NCBI GenBank assembly: GCA_029776065.1 | Contig: JARVJP010000008.1 | Span: 1-64,000, forward strand | Reading direction: 5' to 3' | DNA: 64,000 nucleotides | Source: Nitrososphaeria archaeon | GTDB lineage: Archaea > Thermoproteota > Nitrososphaeria > JACIWG01 | Shown: positions 54,078 to 62,950 of the stretch, in pieces | Layout: the number at the start of each line of letters is the position of its first letter | Numbering within the stretch: position 1 is the stretch's first letter | Notes under the pieces: generated by a model | Database searches by the model: none | The model's input: the letters and a program-made list of their open reading frames with translations, nothing else | Told to the model about the DNA's origin: nothing | Position numbers and translations under genes: made by a program

Positions 54078-55226
54078 CTATTTTATAGCTGGTCTCCCTT
54101 TGAAAGCCTTCTCAACTATGGCAGTTAGATCTTTCTCCTCCAACTTTACAGGATTATTTTCTAGATTTCTTCTGAACGATAACCCTTCTTGAACGATTTT
54201 ATTCTTATCGTCAACCTTTATTCCCAGCTCTCCTAAGCTCTTCGGCACGTCAACTTGGTTTAGAAGTTCACCTAATTTTTCTGTGAATTGTTCAGCAGGT
54301 GCACCGAGTTTGATTCCGTAGGAAAATTCTTCGATCCTTCCCTTAATAGACTCGATTTCGTAGTCTATAACATGCGGTAAGAACATAACCGTTGCAATAC
54401 CGTGGGGAATATGGTACTTTGACGATAAGTAGTACCCTAAGGCGTGAGCCGCGGTTGTTCCAGCAGTATTTATCGCAGCCCCTCCTAGACAGCTCGCATA
54501 GAGCATCCTCTCTTTAGCTTCTTCATCGCCATTGAACGCTTTAGGTAGGTATTCGAAGGTTATCTTTGCTGACTCAACAGCGAACATGTCAGAAAAGGGT
54601 GATCTTTTGTTGCTTGTGAAGGATTCGATGCAATGACATATCACATCAGCTCCTGTAGATGAAATAATGCTTTTAGTAAGGTACTTCAGCGTGTTGGCGT
54701 CTAGTAATGCGGCCTTCGGAAGAAGGGTGTCGCCTAGAACGGTCTTCTTCTTGCCTGTCTCGTCTTCAGTTATAATGGCGTATTTTGTCACCTCGCTCCC
54801 TGTTCCACATGTTGTAGGGATCGCGATTATCGGGTACAATTCTTTGTCAACTACGTTTGGAAAGTAGTAGTCCCCTATCTTCCCACCTAACTTGGCCAAA
54901 AGAGATACAGCCTTAGCAGCGTCAATAACACTCCCACCTCCGAACGCGATTATTACATCACATCTGCTGTCGACGAAAAGCTCGTTTATCTTATTTACTC
55001 CCCTTTCTGTAGGGTTCATCTCAACTTCATCATAGAGGTAGACAGAGAGCTCGCGCTCGCTGATCTTATCAAGGATGTATTCTGTGAAGCCGTATTTTGT
55101 CGCGAATTCGCCCATCGTCATCAAAAAACATTTCTTCCCATATTTTGAAGCCAATTCACCTATTTTTGATAGACAACCTCTCTCAAAGATAATTCTAGTC
55201 GGCAGGTAAAACTGGAATTTATCCAA
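54078..55226 (-). CDS. Iron-containing alcohol dehydrogenase
   Basis: 382 residues, the normal length for type III Fe-ADHs. 'VIIAFGGGSVIDAAKAVSLL' near residue 92 is the NAD(P) motif, 'IAIPTTCGTGSEVTKYAII' follows it, and metal ligands are in 'GADVICHCIESF' (D, H) and 'AAHALGYYLSSKYHIPHG' (two His). It reduces an aldehyde or oxidises an alcohol, perhaps the aldehyde product linked to the FGGY kinase pathway (inference). It is divergent from the TPR gene. Confidence 0.92.
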   Translation of the reverse strand: MDKFQFYLPTRIIFERGCLSKIGELASKYGKKCFLMTMGEFATKYGFTEYILDKISERELSVYLYDEVEMNPTERGVNKINELFVDSRCDVIIAFGGGSVIDAAKAVSLLAKLGGKIGDYYFPNVVDKELYPIIAIPTTCGTGSEVTKYAIITEDETGKKKTVLGDTLLPKAALLDANTLKYLTKSIISSTGADVICHCIESFTSNKRSPFSDMFAVESAKITFEYLPKAFNGDEEAKERMLYASCLGGAAINTAGTTAAHALGYYLSSKYHIPHGIATVMFLPHVIDYEIESIKGRIEEFSYGIKLGAPAEQFTEKLGELLNQVDVPKSLGELGIKVDDKNKIVQEGLSFRRNLENNPVKLEEKDLTAIVEKAFKGRPAIK

Positions 55227-55320
55227 AAACGATCACATGAGAGCTTACAAGATTAAAGTTAAAAACATTTCCACTACAAAAGTTTTTATCTCTAATTTGT
55301 AAGTAAGAGTAGAGTGATAA

Positions 55321-55671
55321 TTGAACCTACCCGAGATAATCACATTAATTCATAAGGGGGATTACCAGAGTGCGATTACTCTTCTCGAGAAAAATGTAGA
55401 AGATAAAGGCAAATCTTCTCAAGAAAAGATCGAGTACTGTAGATGGTTAGCTGAATGCTACAAGAACATAGGTGATTATAAAATGAGCGGTGACTGGTAT
55501 TTAGAAGCCGTCAAATACGTTCTAGCACAGCAATTAGATGTGAAGATCAAAGCTAAGCAAGGTGTCCCATTCTGTGAGAAAGCTTTAGAACAGTATAGAG
55601 AAGGCGGTGACGCTATCGACGTCCTAGAGGCCACTAAGTTGAAACATAAGTTAATAGAACTCTCTAGATAG
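55321..55671 (+). CDS. Small TPR-like helical protein
   Basis: 116 residues from a TTG at 55321, weakly supported by GAGTGA just before it. Paired helices such as 'GDYQSAITLLEKNVEDKG', 'YCRWLAECYKNIGDYKMSGD' and 'WYLEAVKYVLAQQ' follow the TPR spacing, with about three helix pairs. No enzymatic motif. Its 3' end overlaps by 8 bp the remains of a gamma-glutamyltranspeptidase gene on the other strand. Confidence 0.6.
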   Translation: MNLPEIITLIHKGDYQSAITLLEKNVEDKGKSSQEKIEYCRWLAECYKNIGDYKMSGDWYLEAVKYVLAQQLDVKIKAKQGVPFCEKALEQYREGGDAIDVLEATKLKHKLIELSR

Positions 55672-56026
55672 GCTCATGTTGCCTGCCCGATCGGATATCA
55701 TTCCCTCTAATATCGCACGAAGCCCACTTAACACCCTTCTTCACTAGAACCATCTGTGCAATGCCTAACTTCCAATGGTAAGGAGTTCTATGAACTTTAT
55801 ATCCATCTGATAGTATAGTGCAATAAATCTTCGCCCAAACCACCCATATGTGGGCTCACAACAGATAACGCAAAGCTTGTCGCCACTGCGGCGTCAACGG
55901 TATTTCATCATGAATCAAGGGCATCAACCCCAAACTTCGAGGCAAGGTGATGTTCACTGGCTACAACATCCTTCCTTGGAATAAAGGGAGCCTTAACACC
56001 ATGCTTAAAACTCCTACAAATTATTA
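55664..56026 (-). pseudogene. Decayed gamma-glutamyltranspeptidase gene
   Basis: The reverse strand carries two GGT fragments. The N-terminal one reads about 'VASEHHLASKFGVDALDS', two TGA codons, then 'NTVDAAVATSFALSVVSPHM' followed by 'GGLGED'. Family members have GGN there, so both TGA codons stand where Gly (GGA) is expected. The frame ends shortly after at about 55800-55830. The C-terminal fragment, in another frame, reads 'SDGYKVHRTPYHWKLGIAQM' onward to 'WASCDIRGNDIR' and a stop at 55664-55666, like the GGT C-terminus. About 400 codons between them, including the catalytic Thr, are gone. The gene is dead. Confidence 0.78.
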
Positions 56027-56127
56027 ATTAAATATTAACTGGTTAGAAGTAAAAGTTGGATATAAGTGATAAGGCGCATTTGAATTTGATTCTACAATCT
56101 ATAATAAAAAAGTGAAGGAATAGATGT

Positions 56128-56274
56128 TTATTGCAGTTTTTTTCCTACAACAAACATCTTAGTACCACAAACAGCACATACGCCTTGAACAGCAGGCTTT
56201 CCATTTTTCAAAGTCGTCTCAGTGGCATTTTTCATTTCTCTTTTAGTTTTACATTTGACGCAGAAGCCTTCCAT
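56128..56274 (-). CDS. DUF5679-like small zinc ribbon
   Basis: 48 residues: 'MEGFCVKCKTKREMKNATET' followed by 'TLKNGKPAVQGVCAVCGTKM' and a basic tail. Two CxxC pairs form a zinc ribbon, as in the archaeal/bacterial DUF5679 family. A TATA-like TAATATATAA lies at 56301-56310, about 30 bp before the ATG. Function unknown. Confidence 0.8.
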   Translation of the reverse strand: MEGFCVKCKTKREMKNATETTLKNGKPAVQGVCAVCGTKMFVVGKKLQ

Positions 56275-56387
56275 GTCGCTCACCAATGGCTTGGAGCCTT
56301 TAATATATAAAGAAGATTTCTCTAGTGAAAACTCTATAACATTTCAAAATCTTAACATCTTTACTTCATAAATTTGGGTGGGAAATA

Positions 56388-56395
56388 ATTTATAA
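56388..56395 (+). promoter_or_regulatory. TATA box of the DUF99 gene
   Basis: ATTTATAA lies about 26 bp before the TTG start at 56418, supporting this start and a leaderless mRNA. Confidence 0.55.
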
Positions 56396-56417
56396 GACCC
56401 ATTTATTATATATCACA

Positions 56418-57023
56418 TTGCGTCTCCACCTCCATAAGAAAGCAATTCGTTGCTTTGGGATAGCTGAAAGCTTTAGGAAGGGTGCTCTCCCAAATTCCAT
56501 ACTCGCAGGAGTTGTGATGAGAAGTGATTTCATCATCGATGGCTTCTCCTTTGGGAGGGCGACACTAGGCGGCAACGACGCAACCAACGCTATAGTGCTG
56601 ATGTTTAAAGGATTGCATAGAAAGGATGTCAACTTTCTAATGGTTGGGGGTAGCATTGTAAGCCTTTTCAACATAATAGACGTAGACGGGCTTTATAGCA
56701 CCATCTCCATTCCTGTTATCTCAATAACCTACCATCCGTCGGAAGGCTTAGAGGATCATTTAAAACATCATTTTCCCTTTGACCAAGGTAAGGTCGAAGC
56801 CTATAAGCGTCTAGGAGATAGAGAATGTATAACACTGCACACAGGGAAACAAGTCTTCATAAGATGTGCAGGGATAGGCAAAGATGAAGCGAAAGAGGCA
56901 GTAGACCGGTTTACATTACAGGGTGGTGTACCAGAACCGATCAAGGTGGCAAAGCTGATATCTCGTGCGATGTTGAACTACCTTTCTAACGGCAGTACCT
57001 TAGGTAGTCCCGACCATACATGA
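56418..57023 (+). CDS. DUF99 (UPF0215) protein, endonuclease V-related
   Basis: 201 residues from a TTG at 56418. 'KKAIRCFGIAESFRKGALPN' opens the domain, then 'VMRSDFIIDGFSFGRATLGG' followed by 'NDATNAIVLMFKGL' and 'MVGGSIVSLFNIIDVDGLYS' are the archaeal DUF99 blocks, related in fold to endonuclease V. Role in DNA repair is inferred from the fold and from the neighbouring glycosylase. Its last 38 bp overlap the convergent ogg gene. Confidence 0.86.
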   Translation: MRLHLHKKAIRCFGIAESFRKGALPNSILAGVVMRSDFIIDGFSFGRATLGGNDATNAIVLMFKGLHRKDVNFLMVGGSIVSLFNIIDVDGLYSTISIPVISITYHPSEGLEDHLKHHFPFDQGKVEAYKRLGDRECITLHTGKQVFIRCAGIGKDEAKEAVDRFTLQGGVPEPIKVAKLISRAMLNYLSNGSTLGSPDHT

Positions 57024-57915
57024 ATATGTAGAGTTGAGCGTATCCTGCGTATTCCCCAAAGACTTTTCTTGCGCTATTAGCCAACTTAAGATATAATCCT
57101 TTGTCAAGTCTATTCTTAAGGCAAAGTCTCTCAAAATAATATTTCGATTCCTCTTCTGGCAAAAGTTTATCAAAAGCGGTTGTATAAACTCTTGAAACCC
57201 AAACATCTATGGGAAAGGCTTCCATCTTTTCGAAGCCATAAAGAAGTATGCAATCAGCAACCTTAGGCCCAACTCCAATTAGTTTCATATTACCCGCCAC
57301 CATCTCGTTCCAGGCATTCACATAACTCATCTCCTTAATCTTGTTGATATAGTCCACATCTTCTTTGAGCGCTTTTGAAGCCTCAAGTAGGTACTTAGCT
57401 CTATATCCAAGCCCCACTCTTAAGAGCTCGTTGACATTTGAACGAGCTATTCTCCCAAATCTAGGGAACGTGTAGAAGGTTGTTCCATCAAGTTCAACTC
57501 TGTCACCAAATTTCCTTGACAGCTCAAAGATCATCCTTTCGATGGCAGGTATATTCTTGTTCTGCGCGCATAAGTAACTCAAGATGGTGTTCGATGGATC
57601 TTGCCTGAAGATCCGAACCGCCGAATATCTTGAAATAGCACTTCTCATGAACAAGTTTAACGCTAACCTTTTATCAACATCTTTTTTCTTGTCCTTTAGT
57701 CCTAAAAAGTGGATAATTTCTTTTTCACTTATCTCTTTAGAAGCATGGATTTTGAGCCTATCACTGATCTGACTTAACCTGAGCACTACATCGTCATATG
57801 GTCCATACCAGTAACTATCCATTTTTCTCCACCCAAAAATTTGACCACTCTTAAAACAATAGTCCAAACTAAAGGAAGAGTATTTGCTTAAGTCTAATAT
57901 TAACTCATTTACCAT
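56986..57915 (-). CDS. ogg: 8-oxoguanine DNA glycosylase/AP lyase (Ogg1-like)
   Basis: 309 residues, near the length of archaeal Ogg1 members. 'LDYCFKSGQIFGWRKMDSYW' is the OGG N-terminal domain, 'ILSYLCAQNKNIPAIERMIF' contains the N-x-N-I-x-x-I block, and the HhH-GPD 'LIGVGPKVADCILLYGFEKM' carries the catalytic Lys (in GPKVAD) followed by 'AFPIDVWVSRVY' with the Asp. It removes 8-oxoguanine from DNA. It overlaps the end of the DUF99 gene. Confidence 0.91.
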   Translation of the reverse strand: MVNELILDLSKYSSFSLDYCFKSGQIFGWRKMDSYWYGPYDDVVLRLSQISDRLKIHASKEISEKEIIHFLGLKDKKKDVDKRLALNLFMRSAISRYSAVRIFRQDPSNTILSYLCAQNKNIPAIERMIFELSRKFGDRVELDGTTFYTFPRFGRIARSNVNELLRVGLGYRAKYLLEASKALKEDVDYINKIKEMSYVNAWNEMVAGNMKLIGVGPKVADCILLYGFEKMEAFPIDVWVSRVYTTAFDKLLPEEESKYYFERLCLKNRLDKGLYLKLANSARKVFGEYAGYAQLYIFMYGRDYLRYCR

Positions 57916-58083
57916 CTTTATTACCTAATCATTATGCTAATTGAACATATGGGGTTGTCATTTGACTAACCATCCACACTGTATAGACTTATGTTTAAAA
58001 AATATTACCAACTTCGAAGACAATAAGAATTAGAGAGCATGAGACAGAATCACCTCTTAAATATTTAAATCGTTTCCCCCTTT

Positions 58084-59598
58084 ATGGTTGTCATGCGAAG
58101 TACAACGACTTTCTTATCAAGTATACATGAAAACAAGAAAATGCTGTTGTACTTAATTTTCCTAATAATTTCACCTTTCATATTCTATACCATATTTTCA
58201 AACATTTTAATCCCAGAAACGCCATCATACATATACAAGGGCTGGACCAAGTATAACGAACCTGAATTCATATTCAAGCAGACAATTAGTATTGCAATAT
58301 TTGGTATGGTGATCTTTGCAACACTACTTTTCTGGAAATATAGGGTCCCAGTTGCGATGGCTGGGACAGCGTTGCTTCTTTTAGGTGGGTTTGTTGACAT
58401 CAGCACTCTTGTGGAGTATATGAATATACCTGTGATACTTTTCCTTTTGTGTATGATGGTGGTTGTAAGCTATATCCGTAGTCTTGGTTTCTTCGACTAC
58501 TTTCTTGAGAGGACCATGTTGGCTACTAAGTTCGAGCCTAAACTTCTTTTGGTTTTTTTTGTGCTCATGTCGGCTTTTATGGCGGCTGCGGTTGATGAAG
58601 TAAGCTCAATATTATTTATGAGCGTGTTAATATTCGATTTAGCAAAAAGATTTGATATTAATCCAATACCTTACCTTATCTGCGCTATCTTTGCAACAAA
58701 CATAGGAAGTAGTGCAACTGTACTAGGAAATCCTGTCGGTATCTATGTTGCTTTTTACGCAGACTTAACTTTTGGGGACTTCCTTATGTGGTCGACTCCT
58801 GCAGCAGTTCTTTCGGCACTCATAATAATCCCAATCTTATTCAAGAACTTTAATATTTTTCTTAATGAGTTCAGAGCAAAAATCGTGGCCAAAGAAATAA
58901 CGTCTGGGGTGCCTACACTTACAGGAGAATCTAAAAAGGGAGGAATACTGTTTTTAATTATGATAACTCTCTTAGCTCTGCATAGTACACTAGAAGTCCT
59001 ACTCGAGCTTCCGACTAACTCTCTGCTTATCGCCATTCCTTTATGTTTAGCTTCTTATGTTCTTCTCTCGCTAAAAGATGAAGCTGCATCATTCTTTGAG
59101 AAGAATGTTGAATGGTGGACTATAGTTTATTTCATGTTTCTGTTTTCAATTTCCTCGACAGTCGAATTCACAGGTGTTTCTGCAAAGCTTTCCATCCTTC
59201 TCATCGACTTATACAAGTTCCTTGCTGAGATCCTACCATCCCCCTTTCAGATAATAGTCATATTTATACTAGCTGTTATTATAATTGGTACGCTTAGTAG
59301 TTTAGTAGACAACATCGTCTCTGTAGCAGTCTTTTTGCCTATCATCTCGGAGGTTGTTGCCTTAAATGTCCCATTTGGTGGCATATTGTGGTGGAGTACG
59401 TTAATTGGTGGCTGCTATTTTGGAAATGCCACACCAATTGGGTCGACCGCAAACATAGTTATGCTAGGTCTTTTAGATAAAAGGTACAATAAATCGATAT
59501 CGTTTAGGTCGTGGATTAGTTTAGGATTGAAGATAAGTCTTTTAACGTCACTTATTGCTTCATCATATGTCCTTCTATTAAAAATAATGTGGGGGTGA
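58084..59598 (+). CDS. ArsB/NhaD-type ion transporter (IT superfamily)
   Basis: 504 residues and about 12 helices. 'FWKYRVPVAMAGTALLLLGG' is the opening repeat block, 'FATNIGSSATVLGNPVGIYV' the first hairpin loop with the S-x-x-x-x-x-G-N-P signature, and 'YFGNATPIGSTANIVMLGLL' the mirrored second loop. Family members export arsenite or exchange Na+/H+ or dicarboxylates; the substrate here is open. AAATATTTAAAT about 20-28 bp before the ATG supports the start. It stands alone. Confidence 0.85.
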   Translation: MVVMRSTTTFLSSIHENKKMLLYLIFLIISPFIFYTIFSNILIPETPSYIYKGWTKYNEPEFIFKQTISIAIFGMVIFATLLFWKYRVPVAMAGTALLLLGGFVDISTLVEYMNIPVILFLLCMMVVVSYIRSLGFFDYFLERTMLATKFEPKLLLVFFVLMSAFMAAAVDEVSSILFMSVLIFDLAKRFDINPIPYLICAIFATNIGSSATVLGNPVGIYVAFYADLTFGDFLMWSTPAAVLSALIIIPILFKNFNIFLNEFRAKIVAKEITSGVPTLTGESKKGGILFLIMITLLALHSTLEVLLELPTNSLLIAIPLCLASYVLLSLKDEAASFFEKNVEWWTIVYFMFLFSISSTVEFTGVSAKLSILLIDLYKFLAEILPSPFQIIVIFILAVIIIGTLSSLVDNIVSVAVFLPIISEVVALNVPFGGILWWSTLIGGCYFGNATPIGSTANIVMLGLLDKRYNKSISFRSWISLGLKISLLTSLIASSYVLLLKIMWG

Positions 59599-59639
59599 AT
59601 TGTTTATATACTTGATAAAACAAATTATGGTAGAATAAA

Positions 59640-60065
59640 ATGAAGCGAGCAGATGGTAAACCTTTGGTTGAAAATTGGAACGAAGTTGCCTCATCATTGC
59701 TAAGATGGGGTGACATGCTTATTCGTTTTGGGGTCTTCCTCGCTCTAGTATATGGTACATACTATGCAATATCAGCTGGGGTCCAAGTAATTAATGGGGA
59801 AGCGGTGTCAATAGGTTCTAAACCTCTTTCCTACCTGATAAACGCTATAATAACCTTCATCTGTATCACTATCCTTTCACGAATTGTAGAACGTAAGATA
59901 GCAAACAAAAGTTTCAGAGTAGGTGGTTTAGCCGCGCTGATCGTTGGCGCAATACTCCTTGTTGTTGCAACCGTCTCAGGTTTTATAATCATCTTCGGCG
60001 GTTTTTTCGTGATCCTTGCAGTAGAGATTAGGAGACCATCAGCAAGTTTCGAGGTTGCGTTATAA
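59640..60065 (+). CDS. Small membrane protein, three or four helices
   Basis: 141 residues. Hydrophobic helices lie at about 29-52, 64-83 and 93-131 (probably two). No conserved motif is recognised. A TATA-like TTTATATA lies about 35 bp before the ATG. It is 41 bp after the ion transporter gene and on the same strand, but has its own promoter. Confidence 0.6.
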   Translation: MKRADGKPLVENWNEVASSLLRWGDMLIRFGVFLALVYGTYYAISAGVQVINGEAVSIGSKPLSYLINAIITFICITILSRIVERKIANKSFRVGGLAALIVGAILLVVATVSGFIIIFGGFFVILAVEIRRPSASFEVAL

Positions 60066-60125
60066 ATCACCTAACAATGTTTATCATAGAAGATTTAAAT
60101 ACTAAGTTTCTATTTTTAACTTTTA

Positions 60126-60392
60126 ATGGCTTCCCAATTTAAGCAATTGGAAAAGCGAGTTCTCCTCAGGAAAAAGCTTTCGGAGAGTGGATTTGAAGTC
60201 AGAATGCACAGTTACGATTACTACGTAATAAAGGAGAAGTTTGTCTCAATAATCTCATTGGAGCCTGAATTTAATAAGGCATCTATAAAGAAGATAAGCT
60301 GTAATCTTAAAGGCTCAATTCCGGCGATAGATAAAATCTATAAGATAGTAAAGGAAATAGACCCAAAGATAACGATAGAAGTAAGGGAGTAG
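60126..60392 (+). CDS. Small hypothetical protein
   Basis: 88 residues, soluble, with mixed alpha/beta pattern: a charged helix 'QFKQLEKRVLLRKKLSESGF' then strands ('YYVIKEKFVSIISLEP'). The Lys-rich C-terminus ends 'ITIEVRE'. A TATA-like ATTTAAAT lies at about 60093-60100, 27 bp before the ATG. No family recognised. The ABC ATPase gene starts 17 bp downstream. Confidence 0.55.
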   Translation: MASQFKQLEKRVLLRKKLSESGFEVRMHSYDYYVIKEKFVSIISLEPEFNKASIKKISCNLKGSIPAIDKIYKIVKEIDPKITIEVRE

Positions 60393-60409
60393 AGTGCTTA
60401 ACGAGTCGT

Positions 60410-61324
60410 GTGTCATCTACCGGTCTACGTAAAAGATATTATAGGCTAGACAAGACTCTAAACTGTGCAATGACAGGTGCAAACAAGATGTTAAATAACG
60501 CCTTTGGAAGATACGATCCAACACAAGCAACGCTTTACGTGTATAATCTCTGGAAAGCTTACGATGGTATCCCTGCATTAAATGGTCTCTCCCTCTACAT
60601 GAACAAAGGTGAAGTGTTGGGTTTGCTTGGACCAAATGGTTCAGGGAAGACAACCACCATCAAGATCATTCTAGGGCTTTTGAAGAAAGATGAAGGCATC
60701 GTAAATGTGCTAGGGTACAATATCGACAAAGAACCTTATGAATATAAGAAGTTAATTGGCTACGTACCTGAATCTTCAACAATACCTGAATACTTGAACA
60801 CATACGAGTTCCTATATTATATGGGGAGAATACGCGATATCAGTGAGCCTGTTCTTAGACCCCGTATAGATGCCCTCCTCACGCGATTTAACTTGGCTGA
60901 GAAAAAGAAAGCCCTTGTAACCTCATTATCTAAGGGTATGAAGCAGAAGCTCATATTTTCCTCAGCGTTGCTTCAAGAGCCGAAGATACTCTTCCTCGAT
61001 GAACCCTTCATAGGGATAGACCCAGAAGGCCAGTTTGAGCTTAAATTGATTATAAAGGAGCTGATGCAAAATGGATGCTCAGTTCTTTTATCAACCCATC
61101 TCCTCGACCTTGCAGAGCGATTCTGCGACAGGGTTGCAATAGTCAACAAGGGTAGGAACGTTGCCACAGGTAACCTTAAAGAATTGAAGGAGTTAGCGCA
61201 CCTAGGTAAGGATACTACCCTTGAACAGATATTTTTAACTTTGACTAAAGAGTCAAAGGTGCAAGTAGAAACTGGGCCTTCTGAACAAAAGAAAAGAAAG
61301 TTCTTAGGTTTTCTAAGTAGGTAG
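60410..61324 (+). CDS. ABC-2-type transporter ATPase
   Basis: 304 residues from a GTG at 60410. Walker A 'GPNGSGKTTTIK', Q-loop 'YVPESSTIPEY', signature 'LSKGMKQKLIFSSALLQEP' and Walker B 'ILFLDEPFIGIDP' fit the CcmA/DrrA group. The first 40 residues have no ABC motif and are an N-terminal extension, so the true start could be the ATG at about 60470 or 60488. The permease gene follows after 7 bp. Confidence 0.9.
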   Translation: MSSTGLRKRYYRLDKTLNCAMTGANKMLNNAFGRYDPTQATLYVYNLWKAYDGIPALNGLSLYMNKGEVLGLLGPNGSGKTTTIKIILGLLKKDEGIVNVLGYNIDKEPYEYKKLIGYVPESSTIPEYLNTYEFLYYMGRIRDISEPVLRPRIDALLTRFNLAEKKKALVTSLSKGMKQKLIFSSALLQEPKILFLDEPFIGIDPEGQFELKLIIKELMQNGCSVLLSTHLLDLAERFCDRVAIVNKGRNVATGNLKELKELAHLGKDTTLEQIFLTLTKESKVQVETGPSEQKKRKFLGFLSR

Positions 61325-61331
61325 AACAGAT

Positions 61332-62852
61332 TTGGCTATAAAGGAAATCTATCTGATGAGGCTGATAGCATCCTTCGGTTCGTTCAGAAGGTCTAAGTCG
61401 ACAATACTACTACTTCTGATCTATTCTTTATCTGGTTTAGGGTTGATCCCTCTGATCTTAAGCGGTGAAGAATCAACCGGAAACCTGTTCACTCAGATGA
61501 TCCTGCAGTACCCTATACTCTACCTATTCCCAACACTTTTCCTCTTCTATTCTATAATAAGCCAGATCAGCGTAGTAGATTATGAACGCGACTTTATATT
61601 TTCTACGTCTGTTAAGCCGTACGAAGTCTTTTACGCTAAAACTCTGTACGACTTAACGATGATACTTTTTATCCTTTTTCTTCCATTTATTTTTGCGTTT
61701 GTAGCTGTTATTCTGTTATTAAAGGTCTTTTATATCGCCTTTTTCGCGATAGTGTTCCTGATCCTCAGCCTTTCGGTCATACTTGAGAACAGCTTTAAAG
61801 TGCTTACTATTTTCTATAAGAAGAACTTAGTCAGGCTACTGATAGTATTCGTTATATTGGCATTCTGCGCCCCGGTCATACTTAACTTCGCCTTTGGAGA
61901 CACTCCAAGAGCGATTAACTTGATTTCTCCAATAGGAGCTCTACAAGAACTTCTAATTAGCAGAGCTAATCCATCAGAAATGATAGCGCCTGTAGCTTCA
62001 TTCTTCATTTGGGCTATTTTCTCAATTACCTTATTTTATAAGGCATCAAGGTTCAACTTTTTGCCATTCGCACAGGTTGTACCTCTTAGAGCTGCCTTCG
62101 ACACTAGCTTTAGATACCAGGTTCAAAAGCAACAGTACCTTCTATCTAGGATGAATCGTTTTTCAATCCCAATCTACTTAGAAAACGCACCTCGAAGCAA
62201 GGTGCTGTTTTATGCCAAAGAATCATTCGTCCGAACATTACGCTTTGGAGACATATATGGATTGATACTCACACTAGTCTTCCTAAGTTTACCATACTTT
62301 CTTATTGGTAACTCTAATCTTGAAGATTTTACTCAAACAAGTTTCCCTATGGTGATGTTTTTAGCGGTGTTCTTTCCAATAATTTTAACACAACTTTGGA
62401 TAACAGAATTCGTTGACTACTTTTGGATAATAAAAGCATTTTCATCCGAGGTGCGCTCATACATAATTGGGACATTCACGTGGCAGATGTCTATCTTCCT
62501 TCCGTTGATGCTTATCTCCCAAGTGATAGTCTACTTATTAACGGGCCCAATTTCGTTTGACTCAATACTCTTCTCGACGTTACTGGTTATAGTGAACTCA
62601 TCATTCGGGGTCTACTACGGTATTTGGACCATTAAAAGAAAGTCTTTCACTCCATATATCTTCATGATGGGTATGCTTTTCTTCGTCTTATTGTCTACAC
62701 CAATAATAATGATGAACTTTATTGGAAAACTCTTCATGTTACCATCACTTTATAACTTAGCATTAACAATTGCCTCGCTTATATACACAATAATAGCTGC
62801 ATCTGTATTCCTATTTTTATCAATTAGAATGTTCGAGTTGATGGAGGTATAA
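61332..62852 (+). CDS. ABC-2-type transporter permease
   Basis: 506 residues from a TTG at 61332, about 12 hydrophobic helices. 'VDYERDFIFSTSVKPYEVFY' followed by a long helix resembles the cytoplasmic coupling loop of ABC-2 permeases. It is twice the length of simple ABC-2 permeases and appears to contain two six-helix halves. It is directly downstream of the ATPase and probably its sole partner. Substrate unknown. Confidence 0.75.
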   Translation: MAIKEIYLMRLIASFGSFRRSKSTILLLLIYSLSGLGLIPLILSGEESTGNLFTQMILQYPILYLFPTLFLFYSIISQISVVDYERDFIFSTSVKPYEVFYAKTLYDLTMILFILFLPFIFAFVAVILLLKVFYIAFFAIVFLILSLSVILENSFKVLTIFYKKNLVRLLIVFVILAFCAPVILNFAFGDTPRAINLISPIGALQELLISRANPSEMIAPVASFFIWAIFSITLFYKASRFNFLPFAQVVPLRAAFDTSFRYQVQKQQYLLSRMNRFSIPIYLENAPRSKVLFYAKESFVRTLRFGDIYGLILTLVFLSLPYFLIGNSNLEDFTQTSFPMVMFLAVFFPIILTQLWITEFVDYFWIIKAFSSEVRSYIIGTFTWQMSIFLPLMLISQVIVYLLTGPISFDSILFSTLLVIVNSSFGVYYGIWTIKRKSFTPYIFMMGMLFFVLLSTPIIMMNFIGKLFMLPSLYNLALTIASLIYTIIAASVFLFLSIRMFELMEV

Positions 62853-62900
62853 TCTTTAAAGAATGCTTCTATAAACCGAACCAATACTCCTTTTAATTAG

Positions 62901-62916
62901 GAAAGATGTTTATATA
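62901..62916 (+). promoter_or_regulatory. BRE/TATA promoter and SD of phosphoenolpyruvate synthase
   Basis: GAAAGA (62901-62906) and TTTATATA (62909-62916) predict a transcription start near 62937-62942. A GAGGAT sequence lies just before the ATG at 62951, so a short leader with a ribosome-binding site is expected. Confidence 0.6.
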
Positions 62917-62950
62917 CAAGTTATTTAACGCCCAAAGGCAGAGGATAAGA

